64,000 nt of DNA from Lasiodiplodia sp. COLG20 (GCA_009801085.1 VNWV01000048.1:1-64000), one strand, 5' to 3'. Positions 33,709-43,611 are shown, counted from the first letter of the stretch. The notes: generated from the letters alone by a model not told the origin. Numbers and translations: made by a program.

Positions 33709-35168
33709 AGATGGGAACTGGGTTGGAGATTGGTGATCGGTTGACTTTTTTTTTTTTCTTTGCGGTTTTCGTAGTATTGTGTTTGGCACATGGTTTGTGG
33801 GGTGGTTCCAGATTGTCTCTTTCTTTCCTCGCAAAATACGGTGTGGAGGCGCTTGTTGTTTGCTTCTGTTTGCTCTTGCTTTTTTGTATTTGAATTGTTG
33901 TAGACTGCATGGTTTGTTGCATTTAGTTGTAGAGTCTGTTTGGATGCTTAATTTGATTTCTTCAAGTAGCGTTCAAATCTGCTTTCGTCTTGAACCCTCT
34001 CGCACGAATTCTGTATTTCTGACATGGCAGTTGGCTCCGCACGGCTGCGTGTCCCTGGGAGTCAGGGGGAGCGGCCATGACCTCTGCGATGCTGGTTGAA
34101 GATCAAGGAGGAAGTGGATGGAGAGGAGAGTTTTGAGCAGGCGGTCATGAAGAGAAAGACTTGAGTCGCAAACTGGAGTCGAGCAGCAGCAGCAGGCAAG
34201 ACAATACAGAAGGCGGAGCAAACACAACTCCATAAATGGCATCGATTGTTGAATGCTCTCTGCAACTGACTCTGATACCCTGTTGTCCAATTATGCGCCT
34301 GAAGCCATCTGTTGTGGCTCGGTAAAGTAATGGAGCTAAGCCTATTGAGGTTAAACCATTCTTGCTGTCTCTTGCGGCTGAGAATCTCATAGGTACTCTA
34401 TAAGACCTTTGAGCTTATTTTATACTTGAATTATAGGTATTTCCAACGCAGATTTCTCTTAAGGATTCAGCCACATTACTGGCCAAGTCTTATCGTGGTG
34501 TTGTGAAGAAGACATGCACAACGAGACACACTTCTCTTGATAAACACATCAGAATTGCTTTATTGGGTACTTAATACAGGTCTGCAGGATAAAGACAAAA
34601 GTACTCTTCTATGGATATTTTAGGTAACTCTATACATGGTACGTGCCTCTTCGTACCATTAACATGGAAGTTTGGGGAATCCCCATTGTCGTACCACACG
34701 CCCGCTACGTCCATTCGTGTGAAGGCGAATTTATAGGTGATACCTCTCCGACAGGCTAGCGGCATCCCCTATCCGGCGAAGTGAATTACTTAATTGTAGG
34801 TGATGGGGCTCCTGAGACCACTGAATTCTTACTCACTCGCCTACGGATGATAGCTACTCATGTATCATCGGGAACTGCCGCCTCGTCAACCGTATCATGA
34901 AACGGAGTCCTCCTAATACAACCGCCATGATTCATTCAGGCCTGATTTGTATAGAATTCCTTGGCACTGGGCTGCCTTATCACGCATGAATTACCCCGAA
35001 GGCACGTTATATCCCATCGGGTTCGCTTCAAGGCCTTGGTATACATCACCACCTTCTGCTCGAGTTTTAGAGAGAGAAAGAGGGACGGATAAACCATCAC
35101 CGACTATCTCTTTTACTCTCCTTCGTTTCTAAACTACGTCTTGATACCCGTATCCAGCACCCACCACG
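33709..35168. other. intergenic, PKS 3' flank and hydrolase promoter; no gene
   Basis: This 1.46-kb stretch is AT-richer than the flanking coding DNA and has a T-run at about 33746-33757. No frame shows a recognisable protein. A 10-bp palindrome TCAGGCCTGA lies at 34936-34945, 224 bp upstream of the hydrolase start. It shares the half-site CCTGA/TCAGG with an inverted repeat upstream of the regulator gene. Confidence 0.6.
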
Positions 35169-36347
35169 ATGGCCTCGACAGACCGCACGGCCAAGATCCG
35201 CATCGTCTGCCTCCACGGCTTCAGCTGCAACAGCGCCATCTACCGCTTCCAGACGGCCCGGCTACGCAAGCGCTGGGCGGAGCACCTACGCCGACAACCG
35301 CTAGTAGCAGCAACATCCTCCTCCTTCCCATCGAGTGCCCCTTCCTCCTCCTCTCGAGCCACGAGCCCCGGCCTCGACGATCCCTGGCAACGAAATAATA
35401 CTCAATACTACTACGACAGCGACGAGGAGAGCAGCAGCGCCGCCACCACCACCAGCTCCTCCTCCTCCTCCTCAGCCGATCTCGCGGCGTCAACCAGTAG
35501 CCGAAGCAGCATCAGTTTCAGCAGCGACTACTATCCTCCTCCTCCGCCAAGCTACAACAGCGGGTCCGACGGCGGCAACAGCGGCAGCGGCGGCGTCGTG
35601 TTGTACAACGACGTCGAGTTCATCTTCCTCGAGTCACCACGCGCGGTCTCGGCCCCGGAGCAGCCGCTAGCAGAGGTGGCCTCGCTCTTTCCCGGACCGT
35701 ACCGGACGTGGTTCGAGCCAAGTACTAGCACAACAAGAACAACAGCCAAGCCGGATGATGGCCGCCGCTCGCGCCGGCGCGACCCGGCCGTCGAGCGGTG
35801 GGTGGTGGAGCAGGTCAAGCGCGCGGGCGGCGTGCACGGGGTGCTGGCGTTCAGCGACGGCGCGGCGCTGACGGCGGCGCTGACGCTCAAGGCCGAGGCG
35901 GGCGTCGCGGCGTGCCCGAAGCTCTGGGACTTTGTCGTGCTGGCGTGCGGTGTCGACCCGTATCCGGATCCTTGGCTGCATGGCAATGGGGAGGCGAAGG
36001 GGGAGGAGGAGGGACGGGGAGAGGAGGAGGAGACTAAGTGTTTGGCACGGTTGAAGACGCCCGGTCTGCATATCGTTGGGTTGCGAGATGAGGTCTACAG
36101 AGATCGTAGCGAGGCGTTGTGGGGCCTCGTGCATCCGCAGGCGGTTGCTGCTGGCCGCGACGTGAGTGCTGCTTCGGGCATGGCGGCGGAGGTCTATCGC
36201 TTCGATGATGGCCACAAGGTGCCCGTTCAGGACACTGACTTGGACGCCATACTAAGCGCGTGGCGGAGAGTCGTGGTGCGCTCAGGCCTTTTCAGAGATG
36301 CGAGTCCTGATGAGGTGGTCGCCGCATCACGTGTCCTAGCGGTGTAG
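35169..36347 (+). CDS. FSH-type alpha/beta serine hydrolase, putative trans-acting thioesterase
   Basis: Intronless, 392 aa. It opens with the FSH-family first strand and oxyanion motif IVCLHGFSCNSAIYRFQ. The nucleophile elbow is AFSDGAAL (Ser229), followed by Asp307 (GLRDEVY) and His349 (DDGHKVP), so the Ser-Asp-His triad is complete. FSH hydrolases (Pfam FSH1) are usually about 220-280 aa and occur in many fungal PKS clusters. LovG-type members release or edit acyl chains from PKSs that lack a thioesterase. This one is enlarged by a Ser/Thr/Asp-rich, low-complexity insertion at about residues 45-145, with no splice consensus suggesting it is removed. Its position 1.46 kb downstream of a PKS without a release domain, on the same strand, supports a role in product release. 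The substrate is inferred, not shown. Confidence 0.85.
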   Translation: MASTDRTAKIRIVCLHGFSCNSAIYRFQTARLRKRWAEHLRRQPLVAATSSSFPSSAPSSSSRATSPGLDDPWQRNNTQYYYDSDEESSSAATTTSSSSSSSADLAASTSSRSSISFSSDYYPPPPPSYNSGSDGGNSGSGGVVLYNDVEFIFLESPRAVSAPEQPLAEVASLFPGPYRTWFEPSTSTTRTTAKPDDGRRSRRRDPAVERWVVEQVKRAGGVHGVLAFSDGAALTAALTLKAEAGVAACPKLWDFVVLACGVDPYPDPWLHGNGEAKGEEEGRGEEEETKCLARLKTPGLHIVGLRDEVYRDRSEALWGLVHPQAVAAGRDVSAASGMAAEVYRFDDGHKVPVQDTDLDAILSAWRRVVVRSGLFRDASPDEVVAASRVLAV

Positions 36348-37156
36348 AAAGGAGTTTCGGAGTGAGTCTCTCTGTGGGGCTGAACATCTTCCGCGGAGAC
36401 TAATGTGTCCTGTAAACTTTCATATAGAGCAACCCTCGCCGAATCAAGGGACTTGCTAGTTTTAAATTACTCATTTCATGCTAAGTCGAGCACATGTTAC
36501 TCGTCAGCTCATAGAAGAGGGCAGAAAGGAGCTTCGGAATGACACACTTGGCTATTTAGGGACTCATATAGGCCCAATTCCATTAGGATGGATCCGATAG
36601 AGAAAACTGAGACGTTTCTCAGGCTCTCGTATTTCGTTTCCTGTCATGGGCCAGCATACGCGGCGGTTGTCACTTACTCGTTTCGCGTCTGAATCAAGCA
36701 TGCACCGGCCCACAATGTTGTTGAAGTTACCCCATGGAGTACAAGTGTACGACGTGAGCGACAATCAGAATGATCCAGGTCGAGATCAAGGTTTCCGGGG
36801 ATCTCGGAGAACCCCATGCACCCGACTGTTAACAGTAGGAATAACCAGTCATGACTCGCGGGAGTGACTCGTGCCTTCGATCTCGAGCCCAAAAGCGATT
36901 TGCATGCGATGTAACAGGAAACCATGAGTCGATTCAAGCAACGGGGCGCAGTCAAGCAATGCTAAGCGAGCTGATGCTTGCTGAGCGGTCTACGGAGTAC
37001 TTCCGGGAATAAACGATTGGGTGATCAGGCTAATTGCCATCTCTCATGAGCTCGGCTGACACGCGCGCGGAAGGCCTCAAAGCAAAATATAGAGATCCAC
37101 ATGTTCGAAACGCGGCTTTCAGCGACACCTTGAGCCTCGACGTTCGGGCCAACGGA

Positions 37157-37178
37157 ACCGTTACTCGTCGATAACGGT
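37157..37178. promoter_or_regulatory. perfect inverted repeat ACCGTTA-N8-TAACGGT upstream of the regulator
   Basis: Seven-base arms are separated by 8 bp (CTCGTCGA), about 240 bp upstream of the regulator start. A third AACGG copy sits immediately upstream at 37151-37155. Dyad sites of this form are typical for dimeric Zn2Cys6 factors, so autoregulation is possible. This is inference from symmetry only; it is not the TCGN5CGA site known for AflR. Confidence 0.4.
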
Positions 37179-37255
37179 GTGGAGAAAATACCCGACCATC
37201 CCACACTCACCTACCCCGAGTCATATCGTCTCAACCTAGTGGAGATGGTTCGGCC

Positions 37256-37270
37256 CGCCTGATTCAGGCG
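37256..37270. promoter_or_regulatory. perfect inverted repeat CGCCTGA-T-TCAGGCG upstream of the regulator
   Basis: A 15-bp dyad with 7-bp arms, about 150 bp upstream of the regulator start. Its CCTGA half-site recurs in the TCAGGCCTGA palindrome before the hydrolase gene. It is a candidate operator for a pathway-specific dimeric factor. Confidence 0.4.
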
Positions 37271-37420
37271 CCCACTGACGCCAGCGAGTATCACAGTCGC
37301 CAGCAACCATCTGGCCAGATAGAGTATTTATGGACCAGTCAGTCAGATAAGGAGACGGGCAAGAAACTGCACGCAAGCCCTGAAATTGTCCTCGTTCACC
37401 ATTGAGCTCTGAAAAGTCGA

Positions 37421-38729
37421 ATGGAGATGGCTTCACCTACGACCAAGTCTCGCCCCGTCGAATCGCAGCTACGGGGTATTAGAAAGAAGCGGATGGCTTG
37501 TGATGTCTGCCACGGGTCGAAAGTCCGCTGCAGTGGTGGCACTCCTTGCAACACCTGCAGCAGGATCAGTACCGATTGCGTCTACAGCTTTTCCAGTGTA
37601 CTCGGAAGGCCGAAGAGTCGCAGGACAAAGAAGACGGGAGTGGCACGTGAAGAAAAGGCGGCGGCGAAGACAACAACAACGGATCAAGCGAAAAATGCCA
37701 CCACGGATGCCAACGACCAAGAGCACGCACATGTTCCGGAAATGGACATTTCCGGCTTCTACCCTGGTGAGTAATCAACCATCCACTCAATTTTCACTCG
37801 CTAACCTCGCAACAGCCGAACACAATTACTACGATGACATTCCGCTCTGGGATTCCTACTCTTGTCTGGATTCTGACCAGACACAACTTCTTTGCAGCAA
37901 TGTCGAACATGTTCAAATCAGGCCGGAAGACGCTGTGACGAGTATTTCCTCAGAGATTCCTCCAGCGAGTCTCCCCGAGTCGAATGATGCGGAGTATATC
38001 GCGGGTCTGCAAACACTTTCTAGAAGCCTTTCCCCCGAAAAGAACGCCGAAATACCGCAGCTCATGTGTGATTGCTTGAAGCGTTGCGCAGTAGTGCTGT
38101 CCGGGTTGAAGGCGCTGGAGATGGATGTACAGTTCCAGATCGACGCTGCGCTGCTACACATCCGCAAAGCCACAGCCACTTGGAAGCAAGTGTTGCAGTG
38201 CAGTTGCTGCACGAGAGGAAACCCTGAGGATGCCGTGTACATGGTCATCAGCGGTGTACGAGCGGCTTTACGCTACCTCGTGGCTGTCTTCGGAAACGAG
38301 GTTGAGAAAGCCACTGATACATCATCTGGCAGCCTTTATTCCGATCCGCCCCAGAGCCTGCCCACTCCACAGGAAATGTCACCTCAAGAAGACTATCTTG
38401 CGTCCTCTAAGCAAGTGAGCAGCGCGATCGGAAGGTCGAACTTGGGAGGCTACGACATGGATGAAGAAGAGCAGGAACTTGTCGTAAAATTCATTGCGCT
38501 ACGGCTGGTTCGCGAAATGACGGACGTGCTGAAAATGTTGGAGGGGCGAGTTAACAAACAACAAACTCCATTGTTTTGGCCTGATACGGCACTAACTCAA
38601 CAACCGGCCGCCTGGAGTGACGATTTATTTCATCTCCAACCCTTACTGCAAGGGGTTAAGGAGATAGCCAAATCATTACAAGAAAGCCTGGGCAACTCAA
38701 GTACAGCCGAGCTTCAGCGGTATATATGA
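37421..38729 (+). CDS. AflR-like Zn(II)2Cys6 transcription factor
   Basis: Two exons, 37421-37766 and 37816-38729, joined across a 49-nt GT-AG intron with CTAAC just before the acceptor; 419 aa. The zinc cluster uses Cys27, 30, 37, 43, 46 and 53 (spacing 2-6-5-2-6), preceded by a basic RKKR segment and followed by a basic linker GRPKSRRTKK. The C-terminal part (from about residue 210) resembles the AflR regulatory domain, with a Cys-rich CLKRC, a helical DAALLHIRKATATW and CSCCTRGN. AflR-family factors are nuclear activators of clustered secondary-metabolite genes. Its position next to the PKS and hydrolase, on the same strand, makes it the likely pathway regulator. Two dyad repeats in its own promoter may be binding sites. 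It could also regulate unlinked genes. Confidence 0.88.
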
Positions 38730-39437
38730 TTTTCTCTACCGTAAACTAATTCAGTAAATCCCATTCAAGGGTGTATAATACTCGTCTGAAAAAAGGTGAA
38801 TACTAAATGGCAGTTTCAAAGCTGACGACGCTGCTGTGGTTATGATGCAGGATCAATAATTACTACCTATTTGAGTGGATCTTGAATGCGGATTGCCCTC
38901 CTCTGAGTCAGCCTTGCACCATACACGTTCAGTAATTTCCCTCTTTCCATCAGAACGCTGGCCGTACTTTCACAACGAGTCACTTGGTGTTAGGTAAGTT
39001 TAATTGACACTCAGTTGGTACCACCCTGACCTAAAGAGAGATCAAATAACACGAAGAACGCATTCAGGTAAGTAATTTATCCCTAAAATGTACGACAAAG
39101 TTGAATAAATCAAGACTCTAGGGACAAAACGCCGTAACAACTCGTACAGTCATCCTGTGTCATATTTGAATGTATTAGCCTACGATATTTACAGTAAATG
39201 GCACAAAGTGGGGACGATATGATAACCATTCCGAGTTGGCAGGCCGACTTCGGGCAGCTGTACTACTGTGCTGATGACGACAACGTGTGGCTTCCAGCAG
39301 TCCAGCCACTGCAACGGCAAACATCCGGACCATATCCCTGCAACTATATAGACTTGGAAAACGGTGCACTGTTCTGCAAGATCAAATCCCGTTCGATAGA
39401 TCCGTCTGGCCGTAGAGCTCAGAGTAGTTGCGTTGGC

Positions 39438-39453
39438 CGTGGGGGCGTGGGGG
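39438..39453. promoter_or_regulatory. tandem CGTGGGGG x2 (CCCCCACG motif) in the MFS promoter
   Basis: Two directly adjacent exact copies, at 39438-39445 and 39446-39453. Another copy lies at 39776-39783 in the opposite orientation. The core GTGGGG matches the SYGGRG consensus of the fungal carbon catabolite repressor CreA. The same 8-mer recurs upstream of the SDR and dehydratase genes. Confidence 0.5.
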
Positions 39454-39876
39454 ATCGCCGGCACAACAACCTGGAAGAAGCGGGGACGGCATGAGATGGC
39501 TGCCTTGGCCTTCTCTCATAGCCTATGTAGATTTTGGGGCTTTCGAATTCGGATCTCGGGCCAAGCAGATCCCCCGCAGCGGCGAATGGTGTAAACTCGG
39601 CTTTGATTTTACAACCCGACGCGTTGGCATGGTCTGATTGCTCAGCCTCTCAGGACCCCAGACTAGCCGACTATCAATCCATACCCTGCTAAACCTATTT
39701 CTAGAGCCTCCCCGGACGCTTACTCCGCGTCTGTCATCACCCCGCACAATGTGGTGGATCACTTCCCCGCAATTTCCCCCACGTATTCCTCACCGACCGA
39801 GATGCAATCTGTGTTACCAAAGATTTATAGCATAGTCGGAGCGTTCCTCTGTCCTGAATAAAAGTGTTGCGGCCCC

Positions 39877-39882
39877 TATAAA
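39877..39882 (+). promoter_or_regulatory. TATA box of the MFS gene
   Basis: TATAAA lies 77 nt upstream of the transporter start codon, a suitable distance for a TATA element with a short leader. Confidence 0.45.
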
Positions 39883-39958
39883 CGCTTTTTATGCGGACTG
39901 TTGTCAAACTGCTGTTGACTCCTTCGCATCTAAGATTAAGCCTGCCCGACACATCATC

Positions 39959-41866
39959 ATGGCTTCCCGTCCGGAAGAAAATACGAAAGCAGATGATTCC
40001 ACAAACAAGGACAGTTCCAAGGCCGAAGTGCACCATATTGATAAACTGAAAGATCAGACCGGCCCAGAGCTGCCTGCTCTTTTGGAAAACTTGAGTAAGG
40101 ATGAGTTCCGACGCATTGAGAAGAAGATGGTATGGAAGGTTGATCTGAGGATGCTGCCGCTGGTGATCATCATGTACATCTTGGTGGGTTATTGTTTCTA
40201 AGCCACTTTACGCATACTGAAAAAAGACCGACTGGTATAGAACTATCTCGACCGAAACAATATCGCAGCTGCTCGATTGGGTGGCATGGAACAAGATCTA
40301 AACTTGGTTGGCTCGCAGTACCAGGTAAGTTCACTTCAACCAATATGCGGCTTGGTATTGATCACAGTTCAGACCTCAGTGAGCATCCTGTTTGTGGGAT
40401 ACGTTTTAATGCAGGGTAAGCACCGGTCATGTTGAACTCTTTTGAGTGCCAAAACTGATTATCACAGTTCCGTCAAACCTGCTCCTCAAATCTGTGGGGA
40501 AGCCAGCTTTGTATCTTCCAACCGTAATGGGGCTGTGGGGAATCGTCTCAGGAGCCACTGGAGCGGTACACAACTTTGCTGGACTCGTATCATGTCGTGT
40601 ACTGTTGGGCATCTTGGAAGCTGCTTACTGGGTATACCTCCTCCAGCTGCTGCAATACAATTCAAACTGACAATATGAAGCCCGGTTGCGTCTTCTACCT
40701 TTCTTCCTGGTACACACGGAAAGAACTGGGCGTTCGGCTTGCCATCTTGTTCCAAGGCAGCTTACTGTCCGGAGCCTTTTCTGGTTTGATTGCGGCAGGA
40801 GTTCTGGACGGAATGGCTGGCGTACGGGGACTGGCATCGTGGTAAGTTATCATTGGGCGTACCTTTTTTCTCGTCTCATGAGCTGATTCTCCCAGGCGAT
40901 GGCTCTTCATTATTGAGGGAACTGCCACAGTCGTCGTAGCTATAGTTGCCATACTCTGTAAGCATTCGTTGGTCAAACATAACTCAGAAAACATTGCTTA
41001 CGCACGAACAGTGCTGCCAAACTTCCCCCACACGACGGGATGGCTGTCTGAGCAAGAGCGGCAGCTTGCCATGTGGAGACTGGAGCAAGATGCTGGAGAG
41101 ACGGATCAGAGCGAGGATGACAATTCCTCAATTCTCGAAGGGTTCAAGATGGCAGCCAAAGAGATCAAAGTATACATCGTGGCCCTCATGCTCATCTGCG
41201 TCGCATCCTCGGCTTCGGTGCTTAACTTCTTTCCCACTGTTGTCGAGACCTTGGGGTATGGCCGCACTGAGACACTCCTGCTTACTGCTCCTCCATACGT
41301 AAGCCACCAAAATATGACGGACAAGACCAAGTCGCTGACACTAATTCCAGGTTCTTTGCATGTTCACATCGTGCTTTATTGCGTGGAACTCGGATCGCAC
41401 CGGCGAGAGGTACTTCCATTGCACGGCGCCACTCTACTTTGCTATCGTGGCCTTTGTCCTTGCGGCATCAACCACAGCAATTGTGCCGCGGTACATCTCC
41501 ATCATGCTCATGGTCCCAGGCTTTTGGTCGAGCTGGTCTTTGGTGTTTGCTTGGGCCTCCAGTGCCATTCCGCGGCCGGCAGCAAAGCGTGCTGCAGCAT
41601 TAGCCATGATCAACTCCGTGGCCAACTGCGCGAATATTTTTGGAAGCTACTTGTACCCCACATCTCACTCTCCCAGATACAGTACGTGATGTCCCTGTCT
41701 GAAAGACCTTTCTTGGGATACAAGCTAACAGAATATGACAGTTCTCGCAATGGGTGTAAATACAGGAACCGCTTTGGTAGCGATTTTGGCGGGCACAGTT
41801 TTGAGGTTGATATTGGCTCGTGAGAATAGGAAAATGGGTCCTGGCGCCGTCAAGTACCCCCTCTGA
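39959..41866 (+). CDS. MFS transporter, anion:cation symporter (Dal5/TNA1-like) family
   Basis: Nine exons restored by frame continuity: 39959-40183, 40241-40324, 40373-40415, 40468-40631, 40681-40841, 40896-40957, 41012-41298, 41351-41681 and 41742-41866; 493 aa with introns of 48-60 nt. The N-terminus is hydrophilic. The first membrane helix is followed by the ACS-family signature NYLDRNNIAAARLGGMEQDL, then by about 12 hydrophobic segments, including PSNLLLK, the FYLSSWYTRKELGVR loop and RWLFIIEG. The central loop after LLPNFPHTTGWLS is typical of allantoate/nicotinate/sugar-acid permeases. It should import an organic anion across the plasma membrane. Since the three following genes look like sugar-acid enzymes, a sugar acid such as a galactonate-type compound is the likely cargo, by inference. 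The C-terminal exon is the least certain. Confidence 0.88.
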
Positions 41867-42434
41867 TTTTTGGATTGGACATGTACGGTAGTACAATGAA
41901 CATGTTGCGTGTCACGCGCATTTATGAATGATGTTGATATATTGATTCTTCCATCAGGTTGTAAAAGTTGCCATATCCCCGTGCTTCTGAATTGGAACGA
42001 GCGTGATGGGGCCCACGTTCCTGTCGTAGTGTTACGGAAAGAATGCTTCATGGTCGTATGTAGACTTCCTTCACCGCGGGGATACATAAAGAACCTCTTC
42101 GCGTCTTCTCCAAACATGAAACCCTTATGTACATATAAATTCTTTTGCGAAGCGCGGCTAAAATAAAGTTCAAAGTAATAAAGCATGACGGCAGCGCCCT
42201 TGTTGGGGTATATGGCTGCGATCGACGTCTCTTATCTCAAGCGATGTTTTCCATCGGATAGGATCCCCACTATTTCCGCAACGGGCTTGGGAAAGCCGAG
42301 GGCCGCCACGCCGGCGTTGTCTTATGTAATCAAATCAACCCAGAGCCGTGGGCGGGGTTCATCGAGCAATAGATATAAATAGTCTGGGCCCGTCTTGCGA
42401 CGTTTTTGCGAGGCAATTGATCTCCACGTGAGCA
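41867..42434. other. intergenic, promoter of the reductase gene; no gene
   Basis: Non-coding. TATAAAT at 42374-42380 sits about 55 nt before the reductase start. The exact CCCCCACG motif found near the neighbouring genes is absent; the closest match is a CGTGGGCGG segment near 42348. Confidence 0.5.
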
Positions 42435-43611
42435 ATGGCTGACCACGTTGACGTTCTTCTCTACGGCCTTGGGGCGTAAGTACTCCTTTTCGTCTCGTGG
42501 CTTATCAACTAATATTCTATATGCTCGTAGCATTGGCTCTTTCTACGCCTTTATCTTGGGGCGGGCGCCTAATGTGCGTCTGACCGTGGTAGCAAGGTCG
42601 AACTATGATGCAGTGAAAGAGAAAGTGAGCACATCTCCACATTCTTTATAAGACTGGAGGCTGAGTTCCTGAAGGGTTTGGTCATTGAAAGCGAGAATCA
42701 TGGCAACCATGTTGTCCGACCATTTGAGGGTAAGCAAAATTCGGTACGGAACAACAACAACTTATTGACATCTTGAAGTGGTAAAGACTCCAGCAGATCT
42801 TAAGAAAACCTTTGATTATGTTGTCTGCACAAACAAAGCAACCGACCAGGATGAGACGGCAAGAGCATTGGTCCCAGTCGTCGACCAAGGGAAAACGTCA
42901 ATCGTCATCATCCAAAATGGAGTTGGAAATGAGCCGCCCTTCCGGAATGTCTTTCCAAATTGCACCATCATCACCTGTGTGGTAAGTTATACCCATTTAC
43001 AACCCCACAATACAGTATCTGATTATCCTTAGACCTGGGTCGGTGCGATCCAGACATCGCCTGGATTTGTTATCCACAGAAAGTCCGAAGACCTGCAAAT
43101 CGGCCTTTTCAAGGATCAAGTGGAGTCTCAGGGTGCAACTGAACAAGCGAAGCTAGATCGGTTCGCGGAACTGCTCAAGCAGGGCGGCACCAAGTTTCAA
43201 GTCCTTGAGGACATGCAAGTCCAGCGCTGGGAGAAGGTGGTCTGGAACGCCGCATGGAACTCGCTCACAACACTCACCATGCTTGATACCAAAACTTGGC
43301 TGAATTCCTCGGCAAATTCGACGCCTCTCACTCGGCAGCTGATGCAAGAGGTGATTGATGTGGCACGTGCTTGCAACGTCGGTCTCGACTCTTCTCTCAT
43401 CGACCGCTTGATGGATAGGATTCTAGCTATGCCGGGCATCGGCAGTAGCATGCAGACTGATTGCAAGAACGGGAAACCGATGGAGGTGGAGGTGATTTTG
43501 GGATATCCGGTGCGGAAGGCAAGGGAGCTGGGAGTGAAGACTCCTATAATCGAGACCCTGTACACTCTGCTGCTCGGGGTTGATTTGAGGCTGCGGAATG
43601 AGTCAAAATAG
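42435..43611 (+). CDS. ketopantoate reductase family (PanE/ApbA) oxidoreductase
   Basis: Five exons: 42435-42475, 42531-42624, 42675-42729, 42779-42981 and 43033-43611; 323 aa. The N-terminal Rossmann motif is LLYGLGAIGSFYAF (G11-x-G13-x-x-G16), followed by VVARSNYDAVKEK, where the basic residue selects NADPH. The catalytic Lys/Asn block is QRWEKVVWNAAWNSL and the acid block is MEVEVILGYPVRKA, both characteristic of 2-dehydropantoate 2-reductases. Family members reduce a 2-keto acid to a 2-hydroxy acid. Fungal genomes carry several paralogues outside pantothenate synthesis, and this one, between a sugar-acid transporter and sugar-acid enzymes, may act on a 2-keto sugar acid instead. The second intron was placed as 50 nt (42625-42674) because the alternative acceptor gives an implausible 35-nt intron and inserts residues foreign to the family. 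Confidence 0.86.

Larger units (their letters stand above)
36348..37420. other. intergenic region between hydrolase and regulator; no gene
   Basis: About 1.07 kb without a plausible coding frame. The distal half holds two perfect inverted repeats, listed separately, close to the start of the regulator gene. Confidence 0.6.
38730..39958. other. intergenic region upstream of the MFS gene; no gene
   Basis: About 1.2 kb. A 98-codon frame at 39198-39494 has no recognisable motif and is not called. The distal half contains three copies of CCCCCACG or its complement and a TATA box, and is best read as the transporter promoter. Confidence 0.55.

Noticed and set aside
31843..33584. Long minus-strand open frames (326 and 512 codons) opposite KS6
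   Set aside because: They are antisense shadows of GC-rich coding DNA, Arg/Ala/Pro-rich with no domain, and the plus strand carries an intact KS with all catalytic motifs.
1132..33708. Bacterial contamination as the source of the giant PKS
   Set aside because: The sequence is continuous with intron-bearing fungal genes and an AflR-type regulator, and the hydrolase and regulator follow on the same strand. An assembly join cannot be excluded from sequence alone, but nothing marks one.
39198..39494. 98-codon plus-strand frame upstream of the MFS gene
   Set aside because: No motif, no splice partner, and it overlaps the tandem CCCCCACG promoter elements.
42625..42659. A 35-nt intron in the PanE-like gene
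   Set aside because: Too short for a normal fungal intron, and it would insert five residues alien to the family; the 50-nt alternative ending at 42674 gives VKEK-GLVIES continuity.
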